A stretch of DNA of 64,000 nt from Streptomyces genisteinicus (lineage in GTDB: Bacteria; Actinomycetota; Actinomycetes; Streptomycetales; Streptomycetaceae): positions 4,033,501 through 4,097,500 of the forward strand of contig NZ_CP060825.1 of the NCBI RefSeq assembly GCF_014489615.1. Direction: 5' to 3'. The notes beneath the pieces were generated by a model, which saw nothing but the letters and a program-made list of their open reading frames with translations, was not told the origin of the DNA and searched no databases. Positions 46,196-54,523 of this stretch are shown here, piece after piece. A program made the translations under genes and the position numbers. The first letter of the stretch is position 1. The number at the start of each line of letters is the position of its first letter.

Positions 46196-46247
46196 CCGTG
46201 ACGGAGGGCCCCCGGAATCCGCGGATTCCGGGGGCCCTCCGTCACGG
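46196..46247. terminator. 52-bp perfect palindrome, bidirectional terminator
   Basis: Every base from 46196 to 46221 pairs with 46222-46247; as RNA it gives a stem of about 24 bp with a minimal loop. It lies between the Ig-like gene and disA, which converge. Confidence 0.85.
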
Positions 46248-46267
46248 GCGGACGCTTCGGGCGCCGG

Positions 46268-47392
46268 TCAGACGTACCGCTCCAGGATCGACGACTCGGC
46301 GAGCCGGGACAGACCCTCGCGGACGCTGCGCGCCCGGGCCTCGCCCACGCCGTCCACGGCCTGGAGGTCGTCGACGCTGGCGGCGAGCAGCTTCTGCAGA
46401 CCGCCGAAGTGCTCGACGAGGCGCTCGATGATCGCGCCCGGCAGCCTGGGCACCTTCGCCAGCAGGCGGTAGCCGCGCGGCGACACCGCGGAGTCCAGCG
46501 TCTCCGGGGAGCCGCTGTAGCCCAGGGCCCTCGCGACCACCGGAAGTTCGAGCAGCTCGGTGTGGCTCAGGGCGTCCAGCTCGGCCAGCGCCTCGTGCAC
46601 GGTCCGGGAGCGCTTCGCCGTCGGCTCCGGCACGTAGTCGCGGACGACCAGTTCCCGCTCGGGTTCCACGCCGGCGATCAGCTCGTCGAGCTGGAGGGCG
46701 AGCAGACGTCCGTCCGTGCCCAGCTCCACGACGTACTCGGCGATCTCCGTGGCGATCCTGCGGACCATCTCCAGCCGCTGCGCGACCGCGGTCACGTCCC
46801 GCACGGTGACCAGGTCCTCGATCTCCAGGGCGGAGAGGGTGCCGGCGACCTCGTCGAGACGGAGCTTGTAGCGCTCCAGGGTGGCCAGCGCCTGATTGGC
46901 GCGGGACAGGATCGCGGCCGACTCCTCCAGCACCCGGCGCTCGCCGCCGACGTACAGCGCGATCAGCCGCATCGACTGCGAGACCGACACCACGGGGAAG
47001 CCGCACTGGCGCGAGACCCGGTCCGCGGTGCGGTGCCGGGTGCCGGTCTCCTCGGTGGGGATGGACGCGTCCGGGACCAGCTGCACACCGGCCCGGTGGA
47101 TCTTGGAGATGTCCTTGTCGAGGATCAGCGCGCCGTCGAGCTTGCAGAGCTCGCGCAGCCTCGTCGCGGCGAACTCCACGTCGAGGACGAAGCCGCCGGT
47201 GCACATGGACTCGACGGTTTTGTCCATGCCGAGGACGATCAGCCCTCCGGTGTTCCCCCTCAGGATGCGCTCCAGGCCGTCGCGCAGGGCGGTGCCCGGG
47301 GCGACCGCGCTCAGGGCGGCACGGATCTGCGCTTCGTTGCCCGTGCCTTGGCCGGACTTTCCGGGTGCTGCTGCCCCGTCCTTGGCTGCCAC
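46268..47392 (-). CDS. disA: DNA integrity scanning diadenylate cyclase DisA
   Basis: Makes c-di-AMP from two ATP while scanning DNA for branched structures. The 374-residue protein has the DAC domain with DGA at residues 86-88 (KLDGALILDKD) and GTRHRTADR at 117-125. A helical spine follows, and a C-terminal helix-hairpin-helix domain (LQAVDGVGEARARSVREGL). The first 20 residues are Gly/Lys-rich. The GTG at 47392 has GGAGGAG upstream. radA lies 115 bases upstream on the same strand, and RadA is known to modulate DisA in other bacteria. Confidence 0.95.
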   Translation of the reverse strand: MAAKDGAAAPGKSGQGTGNEAQIRAALSAVAPGTALRDGLERILRGNTGGLIVLGMDKTVESMCTGGFVLDVEFAATRLRELCKLDGALILDKDISKIHRAGVQLVPDASIPTEETGTRHRTADRVSRQCGFPVVSVSQSMRLIALYVGGERRVLEESAAILSRANQALATLERYKLRLDEVAGTLSALEIEDLVTVRDVTAVAQRLEMVRRIATEIAEYVVELGTDGRLLALQLDELIAGVEPERELVVRDYVPEPTAKRSRTVHEALAELDALSHTELLELPVVARALGYSGSPETLDSAVSPRGYRLLAKVPRLPGAIIERLVEHFGGLQKLLAASVDDLQAVDGVGEARARSVREGLSRLAESSILERYV

Positions 47393-47507
47393 TGCACTCC
47401 TCCGGCTCGTACGGGTGGGCGAGACCAGGGCAAAGTCTACCGGCGAGGCATGTCGTCCCGTGGGGAGTAGGCGCCAGGGGTGTCCGCGGGGCGTGCCCGC
47501 GGTCGGT

Positions 47508-48902
47508 CTACGCGTCCTCGGGGGTCTTTCTCCGGCCACGCGGGAGCACCCGCAGGGCGTCGCCCATGTCGGCCACCTCCGTCACCCGCATGCCCGCGGG
47601 GACCTTCCCCGGGTCGGACGGGACCAAGGCGTGGGTGAAGCCCAGCCGGTGCGCCTCGGCCAGCCGCCGCTGCACGCCGGTGACCCGCCTGACCTCGCCC
47701 GCGAGGCCCACCTCGCCGATCGCGACCAGGTTCTGCGGGAGCGGGGTGTCGCTCGCCGCCGAGGCCAGGGCGAGGGCGATCGCCAGGTCGGCGGCGGGCT
47801 CGGAGAGCTTCACCCCGCCCACCGTGGCGCTGTAGATGTCGCGCTTGCCGAGCGCCGAGATCCGGCCACGCTGCTCCAGCACCGCGAGCATCATCGAGAC
47901 CCGCGAGGTCTCCAGCCCGGAGGTGGTCCGCCGGGGGGAGGGGATCTGGGAGTCGACGGTCAGGGCCTGCACCTCGGCCACGAGCGGACGCCGGCCTTCG
48001 AGGGTGACGGTGAGGCAGGTGCCCGGGACGGGCGCGTCGCGGCGGGTGAGGAAGAGGCCCGAGGGGTCGGCGAGGCCGGTGATGCCCTCGTCGTGCAGTT
48101 CGAAGCAGCCGACCTCGTCCGTCGCGCCGTAGCGGTTCTTCACGCCGCGGACCAGACGCAGTCGGGCGTGCCGGTCGCCCTCGAAGTGGAGCACGACGTC
48201 GACGAGGTGCTCCAGCAGGCGGGGGCCCGCGATGGCGCCGTCCTTGGTCACATGGCCCACCAGCAGCGTGGACATGCCCCGTTCCTTGGAGGCGCGGATC
48301 AGGGCTCCCGCGACCTCGCGGACCTGGGCCATGCCGCCGGGCGCTCCGTCGATCTCGGGGGAGGCCACCGTCTGCACGGAGTCGAGGACGAGCAACGAGG
48401 GCTTGACCGCGTCGAGATGCCCGAGGACCGCGGAGAGGTCGGTCTCCGCGGCGAGGTAGAGGTCGTCGTCGATCGCGTTGATCCGGTCGGCGCGCAGACG
48501 GACCTGGCTCGCCGACTCCTCGCCCGTCACGTACAGCGTGCGGTGTTCGGGGCCGGCGGCCTTGGCCGCCACGTCGAGGAGCAGGGTCGACTTGCCGACG
48601 CCCGGCTCCCCGGCGAGCAGGACCACCGCTCCGGGCACCAGGCCGCCGCCGAGGACGCGGTCGAGTTCGTCGACCCCGGTGGTGCGCGCGGCCGCCTGCC
48701 GGCCGTCGACCTGGCCGATGGGCAGCGCGGCGGTGGAGACCCGGCCGGCCGCGGTGGTGCGGACGGCGGGCGCGCCGTACTCCTCGACCGTGCCCCAGGC
48801 CTGGCACTCGGGGCAGCGGCCGAGCCACTTCGCGGTCGTCCAGCCGCATTCGGTGCAGCGGTAGGACGGCCGGTCCTTCGCGGTTTTCGTACGGGCAGCC
48901 AT
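47508..48902 (-). CDS. radA: DNA repair protein RadA
   Basis: RecA-like branch-migration ATPase, 464 residues. The zinc finger has Cys16, Cys19, Cys30 and Cys33 (CTECG, CPEC). Walker A GEPGVGKS is at 98-105. The RadA signature appears as KNRYG at 255-259 instead of the textbook KNRFG, a conservative change. The C-terminal Lon-like domain includes DLAIALALASAASD. TACGGT six bases upstream suggests a leaderless mRNA. It may be co-transcribed with disA. Confidence 0.95.
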   Translation of the reverse strand: MAARTKTAKDRPSYRCTECGWTTAKWLGRCPECQAWGTVEEYGAPAVRTTAAGRVSTAALPIGQVDGRQAAARTTGVDELDRVLGGGLVPGAVVLLAGEPGVGKSTLLLDVAAKAAGPEHRTLYVTGEESASQVRLRADRINAIDDDLYLAAETDLSAVLGHLDAVKPSLLVLDSVQTVASPEIDGAPGGMAQVREVAGALIRASKERGMSTLLVGHVTKDGAIAGPRLLEHLVDVVLHFEGDRHARLRLVRGVKNRYGATDEVGCFELHDEGITGLADPSGLFLTRRDAPVPGTCLTVTLEGRRPLVAEVQALTVDSQIPSPRRTTSGLETSRVSMMLAVLEQRGRISALGKRDIYSATVGGVKLSEPAADLAIALALASAASDTPLPQNLVAIGEVGLAGEVRRVTGVQRRLAEAHRLGFTHALVPSDPGKVPAGMRVTEVADMGDALRVLPRGRRKTPEDA

Positions 48903-48908
48903 GCGCAA

Positions 48909-48914
48909 ACCGTA
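48909..48914 (-). promoter_or_regulatory. -10 element of radA
   Basis: TACGGT on the minus strand, six bases before the radA ATG. Confidence 0.5.
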
Positions 48915-49231
48915 GCGCCGGCCACCGACAGCCGGTCCGGGCCCCCGGCGGGTGCGCCGGCCGGCGGGGTCCGGGGCGGCGACGGGCGGGCGGGCGCGGC
49001 ACGGCCGGAGGCCGCCGAGGGGCAGCGGGGGCGCGGGGGCGGGCGCGTGCGCGGGCGCGGGACGCACGGCGGCCGGGACGGAGGGAGCGGTGGGGCGCCG
49101 GCGAGGCCCGATCGGAAGGACCATGATCGAAAGAGCGCGGAATATGTCCTTCCAGTCCCCCTTCGAGGGAACTGTTCACCCGTAGGGGTTAAAAGCATTC
49201 AAGCGGTGCGAACAGGGTGCGTCACTGCCCC

Positions 49232-49237
49232 TACGGT
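49232..49237 (+). promoter_or_regulatory. -10 element of the BACON fusion gene
   Basis: TACGGT, six bases before the GTG at 49244, inside the right arm of the 9-bp inverted repeat. CGAACA at 49209-49214 is at -35 distance. Confidence 0.5.
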
Positions 49238-49243
49238 CGCGGA

Positions 49244-50944
49244 GTGACGAGCAGCAGGCTGGACCCTCCTCCCCACACCACCGGCGCACACCGGGCGCAC
49301 CGCCGTCCGTCCCGATCGGCCCCCGAGCGACCCCCCGCGCGCTACGAGCCGTACATCGACGGGCTGTTCACCTACTGTCTCTCCGTCCTGTGCGACCACG
49401 ACGCCGCGACGGCGGTCCTCGGCGACGTGCTCTCCGTCGCCGAACGCCAGCGCACCCGCTGCCCCTCCGAGGAGCCCGCCCGCAAGGCGTGGCTCTACGC
49501 GCTCGCCCGCTGGGCCTGCCTGCGCCGACTGGCCGAACAGCGCCGCAGGCGCCCCGGCGCCCACGCCGGGCGTCCCGCCGACGGCGCAGGACCCCCGGAC
49601 GGCGCGCGGAGCACCCGCGCCGACGGGCACCACCGCGCCGAACTGGCCCTGCTCGCCTGGCCGGAGGCTGCGGGCACCACCCCCGAGCAGCGCGAGGCCC
49701 TCGAACTCTCCGTGCGCCACGGCCTCGACCCCGCCTCGGTCGCCTCCGTCCTCGGCCTCGGCGCGGCCGCCGCACGCGAACTGCTGGCGGCCGCCGCCTG
49801 CGAGGTGGAGCGCACCCGGGCGGCGCTCGCCGAGGTCGAGCGCGGCACCTGCCCCTCGGTCGCCCGGCTCACCGGCGACAGCCGCGTCGTGCTCTCCGCG
49901 GCCCTCCGCCGCGAGCTGGTGCGCCATGTCGACGACTGCCCGCGCTGCCGCCGCGCGGCGGAGCGGGCCGGCGCGGCCGGTCCGTGGCCCGGCTCCGAGG
50001 TGGCACCGGCGGCGCTGCCGGTCCTGAAGGCCCCGCGGTCCGCCGCCTACCTGGCCATGCACCGGGCGCCCCGCGCACGGGCGGGCGCGCTGCGGTTCGG
50101 CCCGGGCGGCTTCCCGCTGGACCCCAAGGACCATGCCGCGCGCCGCGACCGGCTGCGGGCCCGCGCCGTGACCACCACGGTCGTCGCCACGGTCGTCGCG
50201 GCCCCGGTGCTCGCGCTGTGGGCGGCCTACCGGGGCGCCCCCCTGACGGGCGAGGCCGAGCGCGGACCGGCCGTGAGCGCGGAGGACGGCTCGCCGGAGG
50301 ACGGCCGCTACGGCCACTACGAGAACGCGGGCAACGCCGACGCCCGGCCGGACCCCCGGTTCACGGCCGACCGCCACGCCCCGGACGTCTCGGTCGAGGT
50401 CATCAGCACCGGTCCGGCGGGGTCCCCTTCCGCGTCGGGCACCGGCAGCCTGACCGTCGAGGCACGGCCGGCCGGGGACACGACGCTGATCACGCTCACG
50501 GCGTCGGGCGGTGCGCCGGTCACCTGGTCGCTCTGGTCGGACGCTCCCTGGCTCCGGCTGTCCCGGTCGTCGGGCACCCTCGAACCCGGCGAAACGATCA
50601 CTCTCCGGGTCACCGTCGACACCGCCCGCGAACCGGCCGGCTTCTGGCGGGCCCAGCTCGCGGTCGACCCCTCCGGAGCGCTCGTCGCGATCCGCGGGCG
50701 CGGGGAGCACGGCACGGCCACACGTCCGTCCGTGCCGCCCCGCCCCACGCCGCCCACGACCCCGCCGCCGACGTCTCCCGGCCCCGGTCCGACGACCCCG
50801 CCGCCCACCTCCGAGCCGCCGACGTCCCCCGGACCCGACCCGACGGACCCGCCGCCGTCGTCGGACCCGCCGCCCTCCTCGGGCCCGCCGCCGACGGACT
50901 CCGCCCCGCCGTCCGGACCGGGCGGACCGCCCCCGTCGGGCTGA
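49244..50944 (+). CDS. sigma factor-like/zinc-motif/transmembrane/BACON-domain fusion protein
   Basis: A 566-residue protein with an unusual domain order. Residues 33-100 resemble sigma-70 region 2 (YEPYIDGLFTYCLSVLCDHD, ARKAWLYALARWACLRRL). Residues 145-195 resemble region 4 (TPEQREALELSVRHGLDPASVASVLGL, in parts). His228-x3-Cys232-x2-Cys235 (HVDDCPRC) is the zinc motif of ZAS anti-sigma factors. A membrane helix lies at about 309-329. Outside are a BACON-like beta-sandwich (about 400-486, PVTWSLWSDAPWLRLSRSSGTLEPG) and a 70-residue Pro/Ser/Thr tail. Similar proteins occur beside radA in Streptomyces. It may be a membrane-tethered regulator or a degenerate fusion; DNA binding is unproven. 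Confidence 0.78.
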   Translation: MTSSRLDPPPHTTGAHRAHRRPSRSAPERPPARYEPYIDGLFTYCLSVLCDHDAATAVLGDVLSVAERQRTRCPSEEPARKAWLYALARWACLRRLAEQRRRRPGAHAGRPADGAGPPDGARSTRADGHHRAELALLAWPEAAGTTPEQREALELSVRHGLDPASVASVLGLGAAAARELLAAAACEVERTRAALAEVERGTCPSVARLTGDSRVVLSAALRRELVRHVDDCPRCRRAAERAGAAGPWPGSEVAPAALPVLKAPRSAAYLAMHRAPRARAGALRFGPGGFPLDPKDHAARRDRLRARAVTTTVVATVVAAPVLALWAAYRGAPLTGEAERGPAVSAEDGSPEDGRYGHYENAGNADARPDPRFTADRHAPDVSVEVISTGPAGSPSASGTGSLTVEARPAGDTTLITLTASGGAPVTWSLWSDAPWLRLSRSSGTLEPGETITLRVTVDTAREPAGFWRAQLAVDPSGALVAIRGRGEHGTATRPSVPPRPTPPTTPPPTSPGPGPTTPPPTSEPPTSPGPDPTDPPPSSDPPPSSGPPPTDSAPPSGPGGPPPSG

Positions 50945-50980
50945 GCCGTGCCGTCGCCCGGGGGCGGTCCGCCCGCCGCG

Positions 50981-51808
50981 TCAGAGCGACCGCGGCGCCG
51001 GCCGCGTGCCCGGATCCGCCGGGTGCGGCGCGACCAGCGGCAGCGACGAGGCCAGCCGGGCCTCGCACAGCTCCACCAGCACGTCGTACGCCCCCTTGCC
51101 CATCAGCTCGGTCAGCTCCGGCCGGTACGTCACGTACACCGGGTCGCCCGCGCCGTGCGCCGAGGTCGCGGAGGTGCACCACCAGTGCAGGTCGTGCCCG
51201 CCCGAACCCCAGCCCCTGCGGTCGTACTCACCGATCGAGATCTGCAGCACCCGCGTGTCGTCGGGCCGGTCGATCCAGTCGTACGTCCGCCGCACCGGAA
51301 GCTGCCAGCACACGTCCGGCTTGGTCTCCAGCGGCTCCCGGCCCTCCCGCAGCGCCAGGATGTGCAGCGAGCACCCCGCGCCGCCCGCGAAGCCCGGACG
51401 GTTCTGGAAGATGCACGAACCCTCCCAGCGGCGCGTCTGGCGCTCGCCGTCCTCGTCCTCCTGCACCCATCCCGTGCGGCTGCCCACGTCGTGGAACTGC
51501 CACAGTTCGGGTGTCAGCCGGGCCACATGGGAGGCGACGCGCCGCTCGTCGTCCTCGTCGGAGAAGTGCGCCCCCAGCGTGCAGCAGCCGTCGTCCGCGC
51601 GCCCCGCCTGGATGCCCTGGCAGCCGCTGCCGAAGATGCAGGTCCAGCGCGAGGTCAGCCACGTCAGATCGCAGCGGAAGACCTGCTCGTCGTCCGCGGG
51701 GTCGGGGAACTCCACCCAGGCCCGGGCAAAGTCCAGGCCCTTCTCGTCCTGCTCGGTCCGCTCCACGGGCGCGGCTTTGCCCGGCTTCGTCTTTTTCGTC
51801 TTTGGCAC
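50981..51808 (-). CDS. conserved Cys-rich protein (DUF3109-like)
   Basis: A 275-residue cytoplasmic protein of unknown function. After a Lys-rich start (PKTKKTKPGKA) come WVEFPDPADDEQVFRCDLTWL and a cysteine cluster (RWTCIFGSGCQGIQ, DDGCCTLGAHFSDEDDE), then CIFQNRPGFAGGAGCSLHILAL. Four or more cysteines in this arrangement suggest a metal or iron-sulfur site, as proposed for DUF3109-like proteins. The GTG at 51808 has TACGCT six bases upstream. It is divergent from the Ppx/GppA gene, with both promoters in 40 bases. Confidence 0.75.
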   Translation of the reverse strand: MPKTKKTKPGKAAPVERTEQDEKGLDFARAWVEFPDPADDEQVFRCDLTWLTSRWTCIFGSGCQGIQAGRADDGCCTLGAHFSDEDDERRVASHVARLTPELWQFHDVGSRTGWVQEDEDGERQTRRWEGSCIFQNRPGFAGGAGCSLHILALREGREPLETKPDVCWQLPVRRTYDWIDRPDDTRVLQISIGEYDRRGWGSGGHDLHWWCTSATSAHGAGDPVYVTYRPELTELMGKGAYDVLVELCEARLASSLPLVAPHPADPGTRPAPRSL

Positions 51809-51814
51809 GGCTCC

Positions 51815-51820
51815 AGCGTA
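51815..51820 (-). promoter_or_regulatory. -10 element of the DUF3109-like gene
   Basis: TACGCT on the minus strand, six bases before the GTG at 51808. Confidence 0.5.
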
Positions 51821-51835
51821 TGCGCGAGACCGCAG

Positions 51836-51841
51836 TAGCGT
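51836..51841 (+). promoter_or_regulatory. -10 element of the Ppx/GppA gene
   Basis: TAGCGT, seven bases before the ATG at 51849; back-to-back with the divergent -10 at 51815-51820. Confidence 0.5.
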
Positions 51842-51848
51842 TCCGTCC

Positions 51849-52784
51849 ATGAGACTCGGAGTCCTCGATGTCGGTTCGAACACGGTGCACCTCCTGGCGG
51901 TGGACGCCCACCCCGGCGCCCGCCCGCTGCCCGCGCACTCCCACAAGGCCGAGCTGCGCCTCGCGGAGCTCCTCGACGCGCAGGGCCACATCGGCGCCGA
52001 AGGCGTGGGCCTGCTGACGAAGACCATCGGCGAGGCGCTCCAGGCCGCCGAGGACCAGGGGTGCGAGGAGGTGCTCTCGTTCGCCACCTCCGCCGTCCGG
52101 GAGGCGGGCAACGCCGACCAGGTGCTCGCCAGGGTGAAGGCCGAGACCGGGGTCGACCTCACGGTGCTCTCCGGCGAGGAGGAGGCCCGGCTCACCTTCC
52201 TCGCCGTCCGCCGCTGGTTCGGCTGGTCCGCGGGCAAGCTGCTCGTCCTCGACATCGGCGGCGGATCGCTGGAGATCGCGTACGGCATGGACGAGGACCC
52301 CGACGCCGCCGTCTCCCTGCCGCTGGGCGCGGGACGGCTGACCGCGGGCCACCTGCCCGGCGACCCGCCGGACCCCCAGCACGTGAAGGCCCTGCGCCGC
52401 TACGTCCGCACGGAGATCGCCCGGAGCGTCGGCGAGTTCAGCAGGCTCGGCAGGCCGGACCACATCGTCGCCACGTCCAAGACCTTCAAGCAGCTCGCCC
52501 GGATAGCCGGAGCCGCCCGGACCGCCGAAGGCGTCTACGTGCAGCGCGATCTGAGTCGTTCGTCACTCGCGGAGTGGGTGCCGAGGCTCGCCGCGATGAC
52601 CGCCGCGGAGCGTTCCGAGCTGCCCGGCGTCTCCCCGGGCCGGGCCGGACAACTGCTGGCAGGAGCCCTGGTGGCGGAGGCCGCGATGGACCTCTTCGGG
52701 GCCGAGCGGCTGGAGATCTGTCCCTGGGCGCTGCGCGAAGGGGTCATCCTGCGCCGCCTCGACCACCTCCCGGCCGACGGGTGA
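51849..52784 (+). CDS. Ppx/GppA-family phosphatase
   Basis: Exopolyphosphatase or pppGpp phosphatase of the ASKHA fold, 311 residues, which is the short actinobacterial Ppx form. Phosphate-loop motifs are LGVLDVGSNTVHLL at the start and VLDIGGGSLEIAYG near residue 136. FATSAVREAGNAD and LSGEEEARLTFLAV are also conserved. It lacks the C-terminal helical domains of E. coli Ppx. Whether polyphosphate or pppGpp is the main substrate cannot be read. It may share a transcript with the TIM-barrel gene downstream. Confidence 0.9.
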   Translation: MRLGVLDVGSNTVHLLAVDAHPGARPLPAHSHKAELRLAELLDAQGHIGAEGVGLLTKTIGEALQAAEDQGCEEVLSFATSAVREAGNADQVLARVKAETGVDLTVLSGEEEARLTFLAVRRWFGWSAGKLLVLDIGGGSLEIAYGMDEDPDAAVSLPLGAGRLTAGHLPGDPPDPQHVKALRRYVRTEIARSVGEFSRLGRPDHIVATSKTFKQLARIAGAARTAEGVYVQRDLSRSSLAEWVPRLAAMTAAERSELPGVSPGRAGQLLAGALVAEAAMDLFGAERLEICPWALREGVILRRLDHLPADG

Positions 52785-52813
52785 AGCGCTCCCTACCGAC
52801 GAGTTCGTCCCTT

Positions 52814-52819
52814 TAGGCT
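52814..52819 (+). promoter_or_regulatory. -10 element of the isomerase gene
   Basis: TAGGCT, seven bases before the GTG at 52827, within the 42-base gap after the Ppx/GppA gene. Confidence 0.5.
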
Positions 52820-52826
52820 GTCCCTC

Positions 52827-53645
52827 GTGGCAGAACCAGTGGTGCGCATCCCGGACGCGAAGGTCGTCCTGTCGACGGCCTCCGTCTACCCGGAGTCCAC
52901 GGCGACGGCCTTCGAGGTCGCCGCGCGCCTCGGCTACGACGGCGTCGAGGTCATGGTCTGGACGGATCCGGTCAGCCAGGACATCGAGGCGCTGCGCCGG
53001 CTCTCCGACTACCACCAGGTCCCCATCCACGCCGTCCACGCGCCCTGCCTGCTGATCACCCAGCGCGTCTGGTCCACCGACCCGTGGGTCAAGCTCCAGC
53101 GCGCGCAGGCCGCGGCCGAGAAGCTCGGCGCCTCGACGGTCGTCGTGCACCCCCCGTTCCGGTGGCAGCGGAGCTACAGCCGGGACTTCGTGCGGGGAAT
53201 CTGGCGGATGGCGGACGAGACGGACGTCCGCTTCGCCGTGGAGAACATGTACCCGTGGCGCTACCGGGACCGCGAGATGCTCGCCTACGCCCCCGACTGG
53301 GACGTCACCAAGGACGACTACCGCCACTTCACGGTCGACCTCTCGCACACCGCGACCTCCCGGACCGACACGATGGCCATGGTCGACCGCATGGGCGACC
53401 GGCTCGCCCACGTCCACCTCGCCGACGGCAGGGGCTCGGCCAAGGACGAGCACCTGGTCCCGGGCCGGGGCGACCAGCCGTGCGCGGAGCTGCTGGAACG
53501 GCTGGCGCGCACGGGATTCGACGGCCACGTCGTCATCGAGGTCAACACCCGGCGCGCGATGTCGGCGGCCGAACGCGAGGCCGACCTCGCCGAGGCGCTG
53601 GCCTTCACCCGGCTGCACCTCGCCTCCGCCTCCCGCATCTCATGA
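52827..53645 (+). CDS. sugar phosphate isomerase/epimerase-like TIM-barrel protein
   Basis: A 272-residue AP-endonuclease-2/xylose-isomerase-like TIM barrel. Conserved features include FEVAARLGYDGVEVMVW, PIHAVHAPCLL, STVVVHPPF, FAVENMYPW, FTVDLSHT, AHVHLADG and VVIEVNTR. The metal-binding Glu, Asp and His residues of the family are in the right strands (VEN, VDLSH, HLADG, IEVN). The substrate is unknown. The ATGA overlap with the following TetR gene suggests the regulator controls it. Confidence 0.85.
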   Translation: MAEPVVRIPDAKVVLSTASVYPESTATAFEVAARLGYDGVEVMVWTDPVSQDIEALRRLSDYHQVPIHAVHAPCLLITQRVWSTDPWVKLQRAQAAAEKLGASTVVVHPPFRWQRSYSRDFVRGIWRMADETDVRFAVENMYPWRYRDREMLAYAPDWDVTKDDYRHFTVDLSHTATSRTDTMAMVDRMGDRLAHVHLADGRGSAKDEHLVPGRGDQPCAELLERLARTGFDGHVVIEVNTRRAMSAAEREADLAEALAFTRLHLASASRIS

Positions 53646-54430
53646 CCGAGGAGCCCAGGCGGCGCGGCCGGCCCGCCCGCAAGGCCGCGGGCGAGGGGCC
53701 CGGCGCACGGGAGAGGATCCTCCGGGCCGCGCGGGCCGAGTTCGCCGAGCGGGGCTACGACCGGACGACCATGCGCGGCATCGCGCGGGCGGCCGGCGTC
53801 GACGCCGCCCTCGTCCACCACTACTTCGGCACCAAGGACGACGTCTTCGCGGCCTCCGTCGAGATCTCCTTCGAGCCGGCGCTCGCCGTCCCGGAGATCC
53901 TCGGCGGCTCCCCGGAGGGCATCGGGGAGCGGCTGGTCCGCGCCTTCCTCGCGATCTGGGAGAACCCGGCGAGCAGGGCCCCGCTGCTCGCCGTCGTCCG
54001 CTCCGCGCTCACCCACGACGCCGCGGCCACCGTGCTGCGGACCTTCGTCGTGCACCGGCTCCTGTCGAAGGTCGCGGACGGGCTCCCGGTGCCGGACGCC
54101 AGGTTCCGCACCGAACTCGCGGCCGCCCATCTCGTGGGGATCGCGCTGCTGCGCTACGTGGTGAAGGTCGAACCGCTCGCGTCGGCGGACCCCGAGGAGA
54201 TCGTGCGGATGGTGGCGCCGACCCTCCAGCGCTACCTGACCGAGCCCGGCCCGCCGCCGTCCGGCGCTCCCGGCTCCTCAGCCCCGTCCGGGGGCGGTTC
54301 CGGCTCCGGACCCCGGTCCACCGGGGGGCCGGGCTCCGCATCCCGGTCCACCGGCGCGTCCGGCTCCGGACCCCCGTCCGGGGGTGCCGCCGAGCCCGGC
54401 CCGCCCGCCGCGGGCGCGACCGAGGACTGA
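53642..54430 (+). CDS. TetR-family transcriptional regulator with Ser/Gly/Pro tail
   Basis: A 262-residue regulator. The N-terminus is RRRGRPARKA, then the helix-turn-helix RERILRAARAEFAERGYDRTTMRGIARAAGVDAALVHHYFGTKDD (residues about 24-68). The ligand-binding domain resembles the TetR_C type with ALTHDAAATVLRTFV. The last 55 residues are low-complexity repeats such as GSGPRSTGGPGSASRSTG, beyond the normal family length of about 200. Translationally coupled to the isomerase gene. Confidence 0.9.
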   Translation: MTEEPRRRGRPARKAAGEGPGARERILRAARAEFAERGYDRTTMRGIARAAGVDAALVHHYFGTKDDVFAASVEISFEPALAVPEILGGSPEGIGERLVRAFLAIWENPASRAPLLAVVRSALTHDAAATVLRTFVVHRLLSKVADGLPVPDARFRTELAAAHLVGIALLRYVVKVEPLASADPEEIVRMVAPTLQRYLTEPGPPPSGAPGSSAPSGGGSGSGPRSTGGPGSASRSTGASGSGPPSGGAAEPGPPAAGATED

Positions 54431-54481
54431 ACCCTCCGTCCCGCATTCCGGACACGCTGTCCAGATCTTGGAGCGGCGGCG

Positions 54482-54487
54482 TACGCT
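54482..54487 (+). promoter_or_regulatory. candidate -10 element of ilvD
   Basis: TACGCT about 37 bases before the ATG, giving a leader of roughly 30 bases with GAGGAG at 54508-54513. A 5-bp inverted repeat GGACA/TGTCC lies upstream near 54450. Confidence 0.4.
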
Positions 54488-54523
54488 CGGTGCAGGTACA
54501 CCCGTCACGAGGAGCGAGCGACG

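Larger units (their letters stand above)
48903..49243. other. 341-base intergenic region between radA and the BACON fusion gene
   Basis: The first 200 bases are monotonous GC-rich sequence with GGGCGCG runs. From about 49120 to 49205 it becomes AT-richer and forms the promoter region of the plus-strand gene. An inverted repeat CCGTAGGGG (49180-49188) and CCCCTACGG (49228-49236) is present. No gene seen. Confidence 0.6.
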
